NCBI RefSeq assembly: GCF_002895435.1
Contig: NZ_POYJ01000017.1
Span: 42,145-106,144 of the forward strand
Length of the DNA: 64,000 nt
Reading direction: 5' to 3'
Origin: Aquimarina sediminis
Lineage (GTDB): Bacteria; Bacteroidota; Bacteroidia; Flavobacteriales; Flavobacteriaceae
Below are positions 51,904 to 61,353 of the stretch, in pieces (position 1 is the stretch's first letter; each line of letters starts with the position of its first letter). The notes under the pieces were generated by a model. That model saw only the letters and a list, made by a program, of their open reading frames with translations, did not search any database and had not been told where the DNA came from. Both the position numbers and the translations under genes were made by a program.

Positions 51904-52848
51904 TCAGGTAATTTTATCATATCCCTCTAGGTTGGTAACTCCCCAATTATCAAGCTCTTCTTGACTCCAAAGCTCAGGAAAAAAAATCCTTCTTTGATAT
52001 CTTGGGTGCATATATTTGTGCCAATCACTACCTCCTGTTGCCTCTACATTTACCTCGCCAGAATCCAAATACTTAGCTGCCGCATTATAATGATGCATCA
52101 CCCAATCAATATTAACAGTGTGATCATAATGACGCATAGCGTTAATAAGATCCTTATTTTTTTGATATGCTTCTGGTAATTCTTTAAACTTAGTCCAAAG
52201 ATTGATGGTATTATACTCTTTCATCCATTCGATCAATTCTTTTTTGTATTTATCTTCAAAATTGATCATTAATTTATTCTTTTTCCCTGTTTTATGATCT
52301 TTCCCGGCAACTTGCCAGTACATATTATCAAAAGCATGCTCATATGGTGTATCTCTATTGATCGTTTTTCTAAATCTAAAATCAATCAAATTAATCAACT
52401 CTGTAGAGGCTATTTCTATTTTTCTATACTGACCTGACTGAAAACCACTTGCCGGAGTGAGTGTATCTCTAAATTTCATATACTGCTCAATCTCCATACC
52501 TTCACTCATAATATCAAATGAGTTAGAAAGCATATCAAAATACCTACTGATTCGCATTAGGTGCATTTCGAATTTTTTGGGTTCAATATCTTTGGCATGC
52601 GAGATTTGCCCCATTTCCCACAGAATCATTTTAAAAAGTAATTCATTGATCTGATGATACATAATAAACACCATCTCATCGGGTAGCTGCGTGCGCTGGG
52701 TTTGTAAGCCCAAAAGTGCATCTACTTGTATAAAATCCCAATATTTCATGGGTTCTGCATACAATAATCCTGATAGATGTACATTGGGATCTTGTCCCAT
52801 TGCAGCATATTTTTTATCGATTGCGTCTAATAATTCTTCTCTATTCAT
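51904..52848 (-). CDS. kynA: tryptophan 2,3-dioxygenase
   Basis: A 314-residue heme enzyme that opens the tryptophan ring to N-formylkynurenine. The distal site histidine is in FIMYHQINELLFKMILWEM, substrate arginine in YMKFRDTLTPASGFQSGQYR, and the heme-ligand histidine is in GGSDWHKYM. Length is slightly above the ~280 of some bacterial copies but normal for this phylum. Later pathway genes (kynB, kynU) are not in the window. It is followed on the map by HPPD and homogentisate dioxygenase on the same strand. Confidence 0.9.
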   Translation of the reverse strand: MNREELLDAIDKKYAAMGQDPNVHLSGLLYAEPMKYWDFIQVDALLGLQTQRTQLPDEMVFIMYHQINELLFKMILWEMGQISHAKDIEPKKFEMHLMRISRYFDMLSNSFDIMSEGMEIEQYMKFRDTLTPASGFQSGQYRKIEIASTELINLIDFRFRKTINRDTPYEHAFDNMYWQVAGKDHKTGKKNKLMINFEDKYKKELIEWMKEYNTINLWTKFKELPEAYQKNKDLINAMRHYDHTVNIDWVMHHYNAAAKYLDSGEVNVEATGGSDWHKYMHPRYQRRIFFPELWSQEELDNWGVTNLEGYDKIT

Positions 52849-53121
52849 AATAATTAAGTAAATGTTAAGCTAACCTCAATATCATTTTGCTTTGTATTTA
52901 TAAACAAAATCATTTGAGTTGATGATACTACCAAAAAATATAAGCTATTACGAAAAAGGAGATTTTATATTGACATAGTCAGCAACATTGCGCAGTAAAA
53001 TTGCGGATAGATTTATATAAGAAGTTTTATGATACATTATAAAGCCTTAAATATTGCTGGCACTAAACTATCAATTTTGTTTTTTTAATCCAAATACTAT
53101 CACAAAAATGAGTACTAACAA

Positions 53122-53159
53122 ACAGACCTTGTAAGTTTTTAAACACTTGCAAGGTCTGT
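53122..53159 (-). terminator. hairpin terminator of the hppD-hmgA unit
   Basis: ACAGACCTTGTAAGT pairs with ACTTGCAAGGTCTGT (one G-U pair, 8-base loop) just after the HPPD stop. The rest of the 52849-53182 gap has no gene. Confidence 0.7.
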
Positions 53160-53182
53160 CCATCATTTTTTTAGGATATGCT

Positions 53183-54340
53183 TTACAATGTACCTCTTCT
53201 TTCTTGCTCTGCTTCAATAGACTCAAATAAAGCTTTGAAATTGCCTTTCCCAAAGGACTGTGCTCCTTTGCGCTGAATGATTTCAAAAAATAATGTGGGT
53301 CTATCGGTTAGTGGTTTTGTAAAGATCTGAAGTAAATATCCTTCATCGTCTCTATCGACCATAATACCGTGCTTCTTAAGGAGCTCTATATCTTCTGCTA
53401 TCTCTCCTACTCGATCCCCTACGGTATCATAATATGTTCCTGGGACATACAAAAACTCGACTCCTCTTTTTTTCATTTCACTCACGGTAAACACAATATC
53501 ATCGGTTGCCACTGCAATATGTTGGCATCCTGCACCGCCATAAAAATCGATATACTCTTCTATTTGTGACTTCTTTTTCCCTTCGGCAGGTTCATTTATA
53601 GGAAATTTAATCCTACCATTGCCATTGGTCATCACCTTGCTCATCAACGCGGTATACTCTGTAGAAATATCTTTGTCGTCAAAAGAAACCAATTGAGCAA
53701 ACCCCATTACTTCTCTATAAAATTTACCCCAAACATTCATTTGTCCCCAATCTACATTACCAACCATATGGTCAATATATTTTAAGCCACAGCTTGTTGG
53801 ATTATAATGAGATTCCCATTTTTCAAACTTTGGAAGAAATGTGCCTTTATAATTTTTGCGTTCAACAAATACATGAACCGTATCTCCATACGTATGTATT
53901 CCTGCTCTAACCACCTCTCCGTGCTCATCTTTTTCTGTTCTGGGTTCAAAATACGATTTTGCGCCTCTTTTTGTAGTTTCTTCCCAGGATTTACGAGCAT
54001 CCTCGACCCATAGTGCTATTACTTTTACTCCATCTCCGTGTTTTTGAATGTGTTCGTATATTTCGTTGTTTTCTCCTCCTGGCATCGGTGTGGTAAAGAC
54101 CAATCTTATTTTGTCTTGCACCACAACATAAGAGGTTCTGTCTTTTAAACCTGTTTCTAAACCAGCATAGGCTAATGATTGAAAACCGAGTGCTGTTTTG
54201 TAGAAGTGAGCGGCTTGTTTTGCATTTCCTACATAAAATTCTACATAATCTGTTCCCAGAAGTGGTAAAAAGTCCTCTGCTTCAGGAAATATCTTTTCTA
54301 AACTATAATTATAATTTTCTACGTTTTTTAAATCTGACAT
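53183..54340 (-). CDS. hppD: 4-hydroxyphenylpyruvate dioxygenase
   Basis: A 385-residue Fe(II) enzyme that turns 4-hydroxyphenylpyruvate into homogentisate. Two VOC halves are visible (TDYVEFYVGNAKQAAHFYKT and LKYIDHMVGNVDWGQMNVW). The iron ligands are the His in YIDHMVG, the His in GCQHIAVATDD and the Glu in LFFEIIQRKGAQ. The end FGKGNFKALFESIEAEQ is the C-terminal gate helix. It starts 25 bases after hmgA and is co-transcribed with it. Confidence 0.95.
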   Translation of the reverse strand: MSDLKNVENYNYSLEKIFPEAEDFLPLLGTDYVEFYVGNAKQAAHFYKTALGFQSLAYAGLETGLKDRTSYVVVQDKIRLVFTTPMPGGENNEIYEHIQKHGDGVKVIALWVEDARKSWEETTKRGAKSYFEPRTEKDEHGEVVRAGIHTYGDTVHVFVERKNYKGTFLPKFEKWESHYNPTSCGLKYIDHMVGNVDWGQMNVWGKFYREVMGFAQLVSFDDKDISTEYTALMSKVMTNGNGRIKFPINEPAEGKKKSQIEEYIDFYGGAGCQHIAVATDDIVFTVSEMKKRGVEFLYVPGTYYDTVGDRVGEIAEDIELLKKHGIMVDRDDEGYLLQIFTKPLTDRPTLFFEIIQRKGAQSFGKGNFKALFESIEAEQERRGTL

Positions 54341-54365
54341 GTTATTGAGTTTTTAAATGAAAAGT

Positions 54366-55526
54366 CTATTTGATTTCCCATGATTTATAATAATCATCTA
54401 CCTGCAAGTTCATCGCTTCTTCTGTAATCATTACGGGATTAAAAGGATCTATCATAACTGCAAGTTCTTCGGTAGCTTTTTTACCAACACTACGCTCTAT
54501 CGCACCAGGATGTGGTCCATGAGGGATACCTCCAGGGTGCAAGGTAATTTGTCCTTTTTGTATGTTATTTCTACTCATAAAATCACCGTCTACATAATAG
54601 AGTAATTCTTCAGAGTCAATATTGCTATGATGATAAGGGGCTGGTACTGCCTGTGGGTGATAATCATATAACCTTGGAACAAAGGAGCACACGACAAATC
54701 CGGCAGCTTCCCATTGCTGGTGAATTGGAGGTGGTAAATGAATTCGCCCTGTAATGGGTTCAAAATCAAAAATAGAAAAAGCAAATGGGTAGTTAAATCC
54801 ATCCCATCCTACCACATCAAAAGGATGATTTGCATACGTATATTCCCATAACACATCTTGTTTTTTGGAGATGATCTTAAATTCTCCTTTCTCATCATGA
54901 GTTTTTAGGTTTTGAGGTAACCTAAAGTCTCGTTCGCAAAATGGTGAATGTTCCAAAAACTGACCATAATTATTTCTATACCGCTTAGGGGATTCTATGG
55001 CACTCGATGACTCTATAAACAAGATTCTATTGGTTTCGGTATCAAAATCTATCTGATATGTCGTTCCTCTTGGTATAATCAGATAGTCACCATACTTAAA
55101 CGAAATATCTCCATACATTGTTTTTAACACCCCCGAGCCAATATGAATAAATAGCATTTCGTCTGCATCACTATTTCTATAAAAGTAATCCTTCGAAAAT
55201 GATGCAGGAGCAGCTAAACCAATTCTTAGATCGTTGTTTGTAAACAATATTTTTCTGCTTTCAAGATATTCTTCTTCTTTGGGTAATGAAAACCCTTGAA
55301 AGCTCATTGCTCTCATATTTTTATCAATTGCAATCTTTGGAGCAATATCCTTTCCTCTTTTGATCTCTGAAACTACAGTAGGAGGATACAGGTGATAAAT
55401 AAGTGACGACATCCCTGCAAAACCTGCTGTTCCGAATAATTCTTCTTGATATAATCCTCCTTTGGGATTATTAAAAGTAATATGTCTTTTATGGGGGATT
55501 TCACCCAATGAATGATATCTAGGCAT
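54366..55526 (-). CDS. hmgA: homogentisate 1,2-dioxygenase
   Basis: A 386-residue ring-opening enzyme that converts homogentisate to maleylacetoacetate. The N-terminal phrase PRYHSLGEIPHKRH and the family GFSLPKEEEYLESRKILFTN are clear; the iron site lies in the C-terminal cupin (YHHSNIDSEELLYYVDGDF and HPGGIPHGPHPGAIE). Fumarylacetoacetase and maleylacetoacetate isomerase are not in the window. It is the first gene of the tyrosine-catabolism pair. Confidence 0.9.
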   Translation of the reverse strand: MPRYHSLGEIPHKRHITFNNPKGGLYQEELFGTAGFAGMSSLIYHLYPPTVVSEIKRGKDIAPKIAIDKNMRAMSFQGFSLPKEEEYLESRKILFTNNDLRIGLAAPASFSKDYFYRNSDADEMLFIHIGSGVLKTMYGDISFKYGDYLIIPRGTTYQIDFDTETNRILFIESSSAIESPKRYRNNYGQFLEHSPFCERDFRLPQNLKTHDEKGEFKIISKKQDVLWEYTYANHPFDVVGWDGFNYPFAFSIFDFEPITGRIHLPPPIHQQWEAAGFVVCSFVPRLYDYHPQAVPAPYHHSNIDSEELLYYVDGDFMSRNNIQKGQITLHPGGIPHGPHPGAIERSVGKKATEELAVMIDPFNPVMITEEAMNLQVDDYYKSWEIK

Positions 55527-55680
55527 AGATAATAGTATTAAAATGATTAAATGATATGATAAAACTTAAGGTTAGGGCAAACCTTATTCGGGATCTCTCT
55601 TAATAAGAAAGTGTAAGTAGATTAATATGTACATCCATTGAGAATTCACAACCCAAATAAAACTATAGTATTTTAGAAAA

Positions 55681-55700
55681 AATATGACATATATCATATT
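55681..55700. promoter_or_regulatory. Crp/Fnr-type palindrome upstream of hmgA
   Basis: AATATGACATATATCATATT is a perfect palindrome of 7-bp arms around six bases and has the TGA-N6-TCA core. It lies about 155 bases before hmgA and 230 before the divergent Crp/Fnr gene; the 55527-55929 gap has no other clear feature. Confidence 0.6.
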
Positions 55701-55929
55701 ATCATCAATTTAGGGATATTTCGAACTGTGTTATAGAAAGGACACACAACTATTTTTTTATATGATCAAAACAAACCAACCATATTCCAAAAAAATACTC
55801 AATAATTTTTTACATTAATACTCGGATAAATTCAAAAATTGTCGTCTGAGGTAACTTTTCAGAAAATTGTCCAATATCCCTATTGCCAAAATTCACTACT
55901 TTTAACAATATCAACCAATTGGCCACACC

Positions 55930-56598
55930 TTGAACACATATACTAAATATTGGTTTTTAGATGGATTTAATCTCTTTAACAAACTTAGTAGATCAGCTAT
56001 TATGCGTATATGCGAGACTTTGGAGATGAAAAATATGGATAAAGGGAAAACCATCCAGCTTCTTAAAAACGATAAAAAAAGTGTGTTTTTTCTAAAAAAA
56101 GGAACCATAAAAATTGTTGATGAACATAACAATACCGTAAAACACCTTGTAAAAGAAGGAAATATCTTTGGAGAACTCTCCTTGTTTGATAATAGTGATA
56201 CTATAGAAGAACAAGCAATAGCTTTAGAAGATTGTATCATTTGCTATATCAAAGTTCATGATATGGAGAAAATCATGCAAGAGCATGACTCTTTAAAAAA
56301 TGGAGTGTTTAAAATATATGGTCTGCGGATTAAGAAACTAGAAAGAAGGCTTAGTGATTTATTATATAAAGATAGTGCAACCAGAATTACTGAATTTATA
56401 ACAGATTATATCAAAGAGTTTGGTGAAAATAAAAAGGACAGGATTATAGCCAAAAACTTATTATCACATAAGGACATATCACATCTCACTAACACATCTA
56501 GGCAAACAGTTAGTAATGTAATGAGCTCTTTAAGAAAAGATAAAATTATTGACTATAGCTCACAATTTGTTTCGATGCCTATAAAACGAAAAACATGA
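55930..56598 (+). CDS. Crp/Fnr-family regulator
   Basis: A 222-residue regulator with a cyclic-nucleotide-type beta domain (~20-115, FFLKKGTIKIVDE, EGNIFGELSLFDN) and a C-terminal winged helix (LLSHKDISHLTNTSRQTVSN, then LRKDKIIDYSS). Cysteines are few and do not match the Fnr cluster pattern. TTG is taken as start; no in-frame ATG precedes it. It is the nearest candidate to bind the TGA-N6-TCA sites around it. Confidence 0.8.
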   Translation: MNTYTKYWFLDGFNLFNKLSRSAIMRICETLEMKNMDKGKTIQLLKNDKKSVFFLKKGTIKIVDEHNNTVKHLVKEGNIFGELSLFDNSDTIEEQAIALEDCIICYIKVHDMEKIMQEHDSLKNGVFKIYGLRIKKLERRLSDLLYKDSATRITEFITDYIKEFGENKKDRIIAKNLLSHKDISHLTNTSRQTVSNVMSSLRKDKIIDYSSQFVSMPIKRKT

Positions 56599-56840
56599 AT
56601 AACTCTTTGTAAAAAAACACTTCTGCAAAAGGGCTTTTGATCATAAACATTCTGGCTAAAAACATTATTGTATTTGAACGGAGTATCACATATAGAAATC
56701 TTACAATGGATAAATCGTATGGCTATGAATAGTGGTACACCCACACCATATACGTACAATTTTCATTATGAATTGTCTTGCAAAACAACGGTCATTCTCT
56801 TTTTTGAATAAGCATATAGCATGTATAAAAACTAAATACT

Positions 56841-57224
56841 ATGGAGCATTGGTACATTCCGGCAACTATAATCCCTGGCATAGGGCTTTTGATATTATCA
56901 ACTTCTAACCTTTTGGTTAGTCTAAGTACAGAACTTAAGGTCTTGATCACAGAAGACACAGCCAAAGAGATCCTTATAAAACGTAAACTACAACAACTTA
57001 AATTACTAAACAGCGCTATGGTTTTCTTATATATTGCTGTTGCCAGTTTTGTTATTTCGACACTGGTTTCAGGAGTATCCAAGACTGTAGAAACTAATTT
57101 TGACTCTGCGATTTACATTACCATAATGGGTATTACTAGTGCACTACTAGGTTTAATTGCACTAATAATATACTCCTATAGAGCAGTCAAAATCAGGCAA
57201 GACCAGTTCAATAACAAATGTTAA
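56841..57224 (+). CDS. DUF2721 membrane protein
   Basis: A 127-residue protein with three membrane helices (PATIIPGIGLLILSTSNLLV, LNSAMVFLYIAVASFVI and ITIMGITSALLGLIALIIYS) and the DUF2721 layout. The function is unknown. It overlaps or abuts the Rieske-ThDP gene and is followed by that gene and the antiporter. Confidence 0.75.
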   Translation: MEHWYIPATIIPGIGLLILSTSNLLVSLSTELKVLITEDTAKEILIKRKLQQLKLLNSAMVFLYIAVASFVISTLVSGVSKTVETNFDSAIYITIMGITSALLGLIALIIYSYRAVKIRQDQFNNKC

Positions 57225-57241
57225 CTACAAAAAAACAGATC

Positions 57242-59197
57242 ATGACTTCAGAAAAAGAAATCGTATGGCATAAAGTACTAAGTCATAAAAATAAGCTGCC
57301 AGAAGGAAGAGTACAGACAGTTACCGCAGGTCATCAGGGTATATGTCTTACCCACTTTGAAGGGAAGTTCTCTGCGCTAGACAATCGATGCCCTCATCAA
57401 GGTGGTCCTTTGGGAGAGGGGTCTATAGAAAACGGGCTGCTTCGTTGCCCTTGGCATGGGTGGGATTTTGACCCTTGTACGGGGCTCCCTCCAGGAGGTT
57501 ATGACGATGGAGTAACCACTTTTGATATCAAAGAAGAGAACAATGCTATTTATGTAGGTATCCCAGAGGAACCCCCTCATGAAGATACTGTTTCTGATGT
57601 AATGATCCAAACCATGGTTAACTGGGGAGTAAACACTGTTTTTGGAATGGTAGGTCATAGCAACCTAGGCGTTGCTGATGCTATGCGAAGACAAGAAAAA
57701 GAAGGAAAGCTTCGTTTTTTTGGTATTCGTCATGAAGGGGCTGCTGCATTTGCAGCTTCGGGTTATGCCAAATTAACGGGCAAGCCAGCAGCTTGTTTTG
57801 GAATTGCTGGTCCCGGAGCAACCAATATGTTTACAGGAATGTGGGATGCAAAAGTAGATCGAGCACCTCTTCTTGCATTATCAGGGCAAGTAAATACTCA
57901 GGTAGTTGGTACAGGAGCTTTTCAGGAAGTTGACTTAACAAAAGCTTTTGATTCTGTTGCCGAATTTAATCACGCAGTGTCTCAAAATTCTAATCATAGT
58001 GAACTCATGTCCTTAGCGGTTAAAACTGCACTTATTAAAAGAGATGTATCACACTTAACTTTTCCTGACGAGGTTGCTTTTGGTAAAAAACCCAATAGAG
58101 CAAAACCACAAACTCCAGAAAACAGGATTACCTCTTTTGATATATCACCTCCAAAAAACATGGTAAACAAGGCTAGTAAAATGATTCTTTCTGCTAAAAG
58201 ACCTGTTATCATAGTAGGATACGGAGCACGCTTTAATATGACAGATATCATCGAGTATGTAAAAACTCTTAATTGCCCAGTGATTACCACTTTTAAAGGA
58301 AAAGGATTAATCGCCGATAATCACGAACTAGGGTGTGGGGTTTTAGGAAGAAGTGGTACACCTATTGCCTCATGGTTTATGAATGAAAGTGATCTTCTTA
58401 TTGTTTTTGGAGCTTCTTTCTCTAACCATACAGGCATAACTCCAAAAAAACCTATTATTCAGGTAGATTTTGATCCAATGGCACTGAGTAAATTTCATAA
58501 AGTTGATGCTTCCTTATGGGGCGAAATTTCTGAAACACTTCATATTCTTGCTAAAAAAACTAAAGGAAAAACGAATACCATAAACCAAAAACCTGAAATA
58601 CAAGAACGTTGGAAGCTTTGGAAGGCAGAAAAACAAAGTCGCCTTGAAGACTCAAGCAATAAAGGTCTGAGCTCTATTGCTGTTTTTGAAACCATGAATA
58701 AGATTACTCCATCAAATGCGGTGATTGCCGTAGACGTAGGAAACAATACTTATTCGTTTGGAAGATATTTTGAACCCAAAAACCAATCTATCTTAATGTC
58801 GGGTTATTTAGGTTCTATAGGATTTGCATTACCTGCAGCGATGGGGGCATGGGCTGCCCAAGGACATGAAAGACCAGTATGGTCTATATCCGGAGATGGA
58901 GGTCTAGGGCAATACTTAGCAGAGATCTCCACATTAGTTAAATACGACATGAATATTAAACATATAGTCCTCAACAATAGTGAACTTGGTAAAATATCCA
59001 AAGAGCAACGTGCTGCAGAATTAGATGTTTGGCAAACTTCTTTGCACAATCCAAGTTTTGCAGCGTATGCAGAGAATTGTGGTGCTTTGGGAATACGAGT
59101 AGAAAAACTAGAAGACTTAACTAAAGGCATGGAAAAATTAAGAGATCATAATGGTCCTGCACTTCTCGAAATAATAACCGACGTAAATCTTATATAA
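57242..59197 (+). CDS. Rieske domain fused to a ThDP-dependent enzyme
   Basis: A fusion not usual in either family; residues are counted from an ATG eight codons earlier (57218). The first ~115 residues are a Rieske ferredoxin-like domain (Cys58, His60, Cys77, His80 in RCPHQGGPLGEGS and LRCPWHGWDF, which hold a 2Fe-2S cluster). After a short linker comes a full ThDP enzyme of the pyruvate oxidase/acetolactate synthase group: the activating Glu173 in GIRHEGAAAFAA, a central cofactor domain, and the ThDP-binding SGDGGLGQY (Asp560) with IVLNNSELGK. The start at 57242 avoids overlap with DUF2721. The substrate is probably a 2-oxo acid with electron transfer to the cluster. Confidence 0.85.
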   Translation: MTSEKEIVWHKVLSHKNKLPEGRVQTVTAGHQGICLTHFEGKFSALDNRCPHQGGPLGEGSIENGLLRCPWHGWDFDPCTGLPPGGYDDGVTTFDIKEENNAIYVGIPEEPPHEDTVSDVMIQTMVNWGVNTVFGMVGHSNLGVADAMRRQEKEGKLRFFGIRHEGAAAFAASGYAKLTGKPAACFGIAGPGATNMFTGMWDAKVDRAPLLALSGQVNTQVVGTGAFQEVDLTKAFDSVAEFNHAVSQNSNHSELMSLAVKTALIKRDVSHLTFPDEVAFGKKPNRAKPQTPENRITSFDISPPKNMVNKASKMILSAKRPVIIVGYGARFNMTDIIEYVKTLNCPVITTFKGKGLIADNHELGCGVLGRSGTPIASWFMNESDLLIVFGASFSNHTGITPKKPIIQVDFDPMALSKFHKVDASLWGEISETLHILAKKTKGKTNTINQKPEIQERWKLWKAEKQSRLEDSSNKGLSSIAVFETMNKITPSNAVIAVDVGNNTYSFGRYFEPKNQSILMSGYLGSIGFALPAAMGAWAAQGHERPVWSISGDGGLGQYLAEISTLVKYDMNIKHIVLNNSELGKISKEQRAAELDVWQTSLHNPSFAAYAENCGALGIRVEKLEDLTKGMEKLRDHNGPALLEIITDVNLI

Positions 59198-59199
59198 TT

Positions 59200-60441
59200 A
59201 TGCTACAATCTTTCAGTATCATTTTTGCCATTGCAACTTTTTTTAATTTTGTAAATTATAAGTGGCTCAGGCTACCTACTACTATAGGTTTACTCCTTAT
59301 GAGTCTGGCAACTATTATAATTATAACGATTAGTAAAAGTATTATCCCAGAATTTTATCAATTTTTTTGTGATATTGTAGCCAATTCTGACTTTAGATCT
59401 TTGCTATTGGATGGGATTCTAAGTTTCCTTCTTTTTGCAGGAGCCTTGCACGTAAATATAGATGATCTGGCAAAAGAAAAGTGGCCAATTCTTCTATTTG
59501 CTACACTAGGAGTACTCATCTCTACGTGTATTGTAGGTGGGATAACTTTTTGGGCAGCACAATTCATTGGTCTTGACCTCCCTTTTTTACATGCCTTATT
59601 ATTTGGAGCCTTGATCTCCCCTACCGATCCTATTGCAGTTATGGCTATTCTAAAAAAAGCTAATATCGCAAAAAGTCTTGGAATCAAAATTGAAGGAGAA
59701 TCCTTATTTAATGATGGTATTGGGGTTGTAGTTTTTTCTGGCATTTTAATTCTAGCAGGAATGGAAGGACATCATATAGAAGACTCTATCACTACAGAGG
59801 TAGGAAAACTGTTTCTCGAAGAGGCAGTAGGTGGGATCTTGTATGGAGGAGTACTAGGTTTTATTGGTTATCAATCTATCAAATCCGCTAAAGATAATCC
59901 TCAATTAGCAGTAATGATAAGTCTTGCTATTGTAATGGGAGGATACGCATTTGCTTCTCTTATTCATGTTTCTGGACCATTGGCTATGGTAATAGCCGGA
60001 ATGATCATAGGAAACAAATTAAACATTGCCGAAAACAAAGGAGCAACACAAAAAATGCTTAACGAAATCTGGGAAGTTCTTGATGATGTTTTTAACGGTA
60101 TTTTATTCGTATTGATTGGATTAGCCATTCATTTATTAAAATTTGACCCATATCATCTCATTTTAGGTTGCATTGCTATTTTGATCGTGTTACTATCTCG
60201 ATTTATCTCTGTGTTTCTTCCATATTCTTTATTAAAACATTCTGAAAACAGTCCTATAAAAACGGTAACCATATTAACCTGGGGAGGACTTAGAGGTGGT
60301 ATTTCTATTGCTTTGGCATTGAGTTTGGCAGATAACCCTTCTTCAGAAATAATTCTGTATATAACTTATGTAGTGGTGTTATTTTCTATTATCGTGCAGG
60401 GACTCACAATTGGTAAATTGGTAAAAAGGTTGTATAAATGA
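59200..60441 (+). CDS. CPA1-family sodium/proton antiporter
   Basis: A 413-residue NhaP-like transporter with about 12 membrane helices. The conserved cation-binding segments are SPTDPIAVMAILKKA and GESLFNDGIGVVVFSG, the latter with the Asn-Asp pair. The last helices end in LTWGGLRGGISIALALSLAD, also a family mark. It is three bases from the Rieske-ThDP gene, so the two are surely co-expressed. Confidence 0.85.
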   Translation: MLQSFSIIFAIATFFNFVNYKWLRLPTTIGLLLMSLATIIIITISKSIIPEFYQFFCDIVANSDFRSLLLDGILSFLLFAGALHVNIDDLAKEKWPILLFATLGVLISTCIVGGITFWAAQFIGLDLPFLHALLFGALISPTDPIAVMAILKKANIAKSLGIKIEGESLFNDGIGVVVFSGILILAGMEGHHIEDSITTEVGKLFLEEAVGGILYGGVLGFIGYQSIKSAKDNPQLAVMISLAIVMGGYAFASLIHVSGPLAMVIAGMIIGNKLNIAENKGATQKMLNEIWEVLDDVFNGILFVLIGLAIHLLKFDPYHLILGCIAILIVLLSRFISVFLPYSLLKHSENSPIKTVTILTWGGLRGGISIALALSLADNPSSEIILYITYVVVLFSIIVQGLTIGKLVKRLYK

Positions 60442-60459
60442 TATCGAGAAAAACAAAAT

Positions 60460-61143
60460 CTATATCAAATTAGTAATCCTGATTATTTTCTCCATATCAT
60501 TAATCATAATTACATTTTCTTTGATTTCTATAATCTTCTCTTCTTTAAAATCATGTAAAACCCGAACCAACGACTCTATTGATGTACCAACCATACTGCT
60601 ATGATCTTTTCTGGAAAGCTTAATTCTATTATTATCAAAAAATTTCTCTAATTTTATTATAGATAATGCCGTTCTTTCCCGAACGTTATGCTGAGCCATA
60701 ACCCTTGAACTATTAATAAACACTCCAAATTCATGACTAATGTTTTGTAATATGCGATCGAGCATATTATGATTGTTTTTTATAATAGACAAAAAAATGG
60801 TTTTAGGAATTAAAAAAAAACAACAATCTGTAAGACATGCCGCCGAGTGAGAATATGTTTCGTCACAAAGCAAATTATGGTGACCAAGAATTCCGTTTTC
60901 TTTTACTAAATGAAAAATGTGCTCCTTTCCATTTAAACCAGTAGCATATTTTTTAACTTTACCTGTTTTCACAATGTAAACCCCCATAGGAATTGCCCCT
61001 TCATGAAATAGTACCTGTCCTTTGGTTAACTTAAGAACTGTCTTATTGGTCTCAATCGTATTAATTACATTATCAGGAAGGCACTGCAAAAACGATTCAT
61101 TAACGAATGAGTATCGCTTATGAGGAAAAAAGACACTAATCAT
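60460..61143 (-). CDS. Crp/Fnr-family regulator (paralogue 1)
   Basis: A 227-residue regulator of the Crp/Fnr type with a cupin-like sensor (LKLTKGQVLFHEGAIPMGVY, NGILGHHNLLCDETYSHSAA) and a C-terminal HTH (LSRKDHSSMVGTSIESLVRVLHDF). It is a close paralogue of the regulator at the right end of the window and lies on the other side of the carbonic anhydrase gene. A ligand is not known. Confidence 0.8.
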   Translation of the reverse strand: MISVFFPHKRYSFVNESFLQCLPDNVINTIETNKTVLKLTKGQVLFHEGAIPMGVYIVKTGKVKKYATGLNGKEHIFHLVKENGILGHHNLLCDETYSHSAACLTDCCFFLIPKTIFLSIIKNNHNMLDRILQNISHEFGVFINSSRVMAQHNVRERTALSIIKLEKFFDNNRIKLSRKDHSSMVGTSIESLVRVLHDFKEEKIIEIKENVIMINDMEKIIRITNLI

Positions 61144-61278
61144 GACTAATATTATTTAGGTACAAGAAAGACAGTACCGTATTTTTTAAAAAAAACAACA
61201 GTATTTATGTTAATTTAACGAAAAAAACATATAAATATTGTAAAAAATCATGTGTCAACATTGAATTTTACAAAAAAA

Positions 61279-61318
61279 GGTCGAATTCTTCAGTCTTGTA
61301 TTAACTTAGAATTCAACC
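61279..61318 (-). terminator. Rho-independent terminator of the carbonic anhydrase gene
   Basis: AGAATTCAACC and GGTCGAATTCT form an 11-bp stem with one mismatch, and on the minus strand seven T's follow. Confidence 0.75.
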
Positions 61319-61353
61319 TCTTTTTAATCCTATTTTAAGAAATCCGTAACTAC

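Noticed and set aside
53071..53286. 71-codon minus-strand frame at the end of hppD
   Set aside because: It is a different frame of the HPPD 3' end and the terminator hairpin; no independent support.
56756..56777. Imperfect dyad ACAATTTTCATTATGAATTGT upstream of the DUF2721 gene, considered as a fifth Crp/Fnr site
   Set aside because: It lacks the TGA-N6-TCA core and its arms differ in length, so it was not counted with the other sites.
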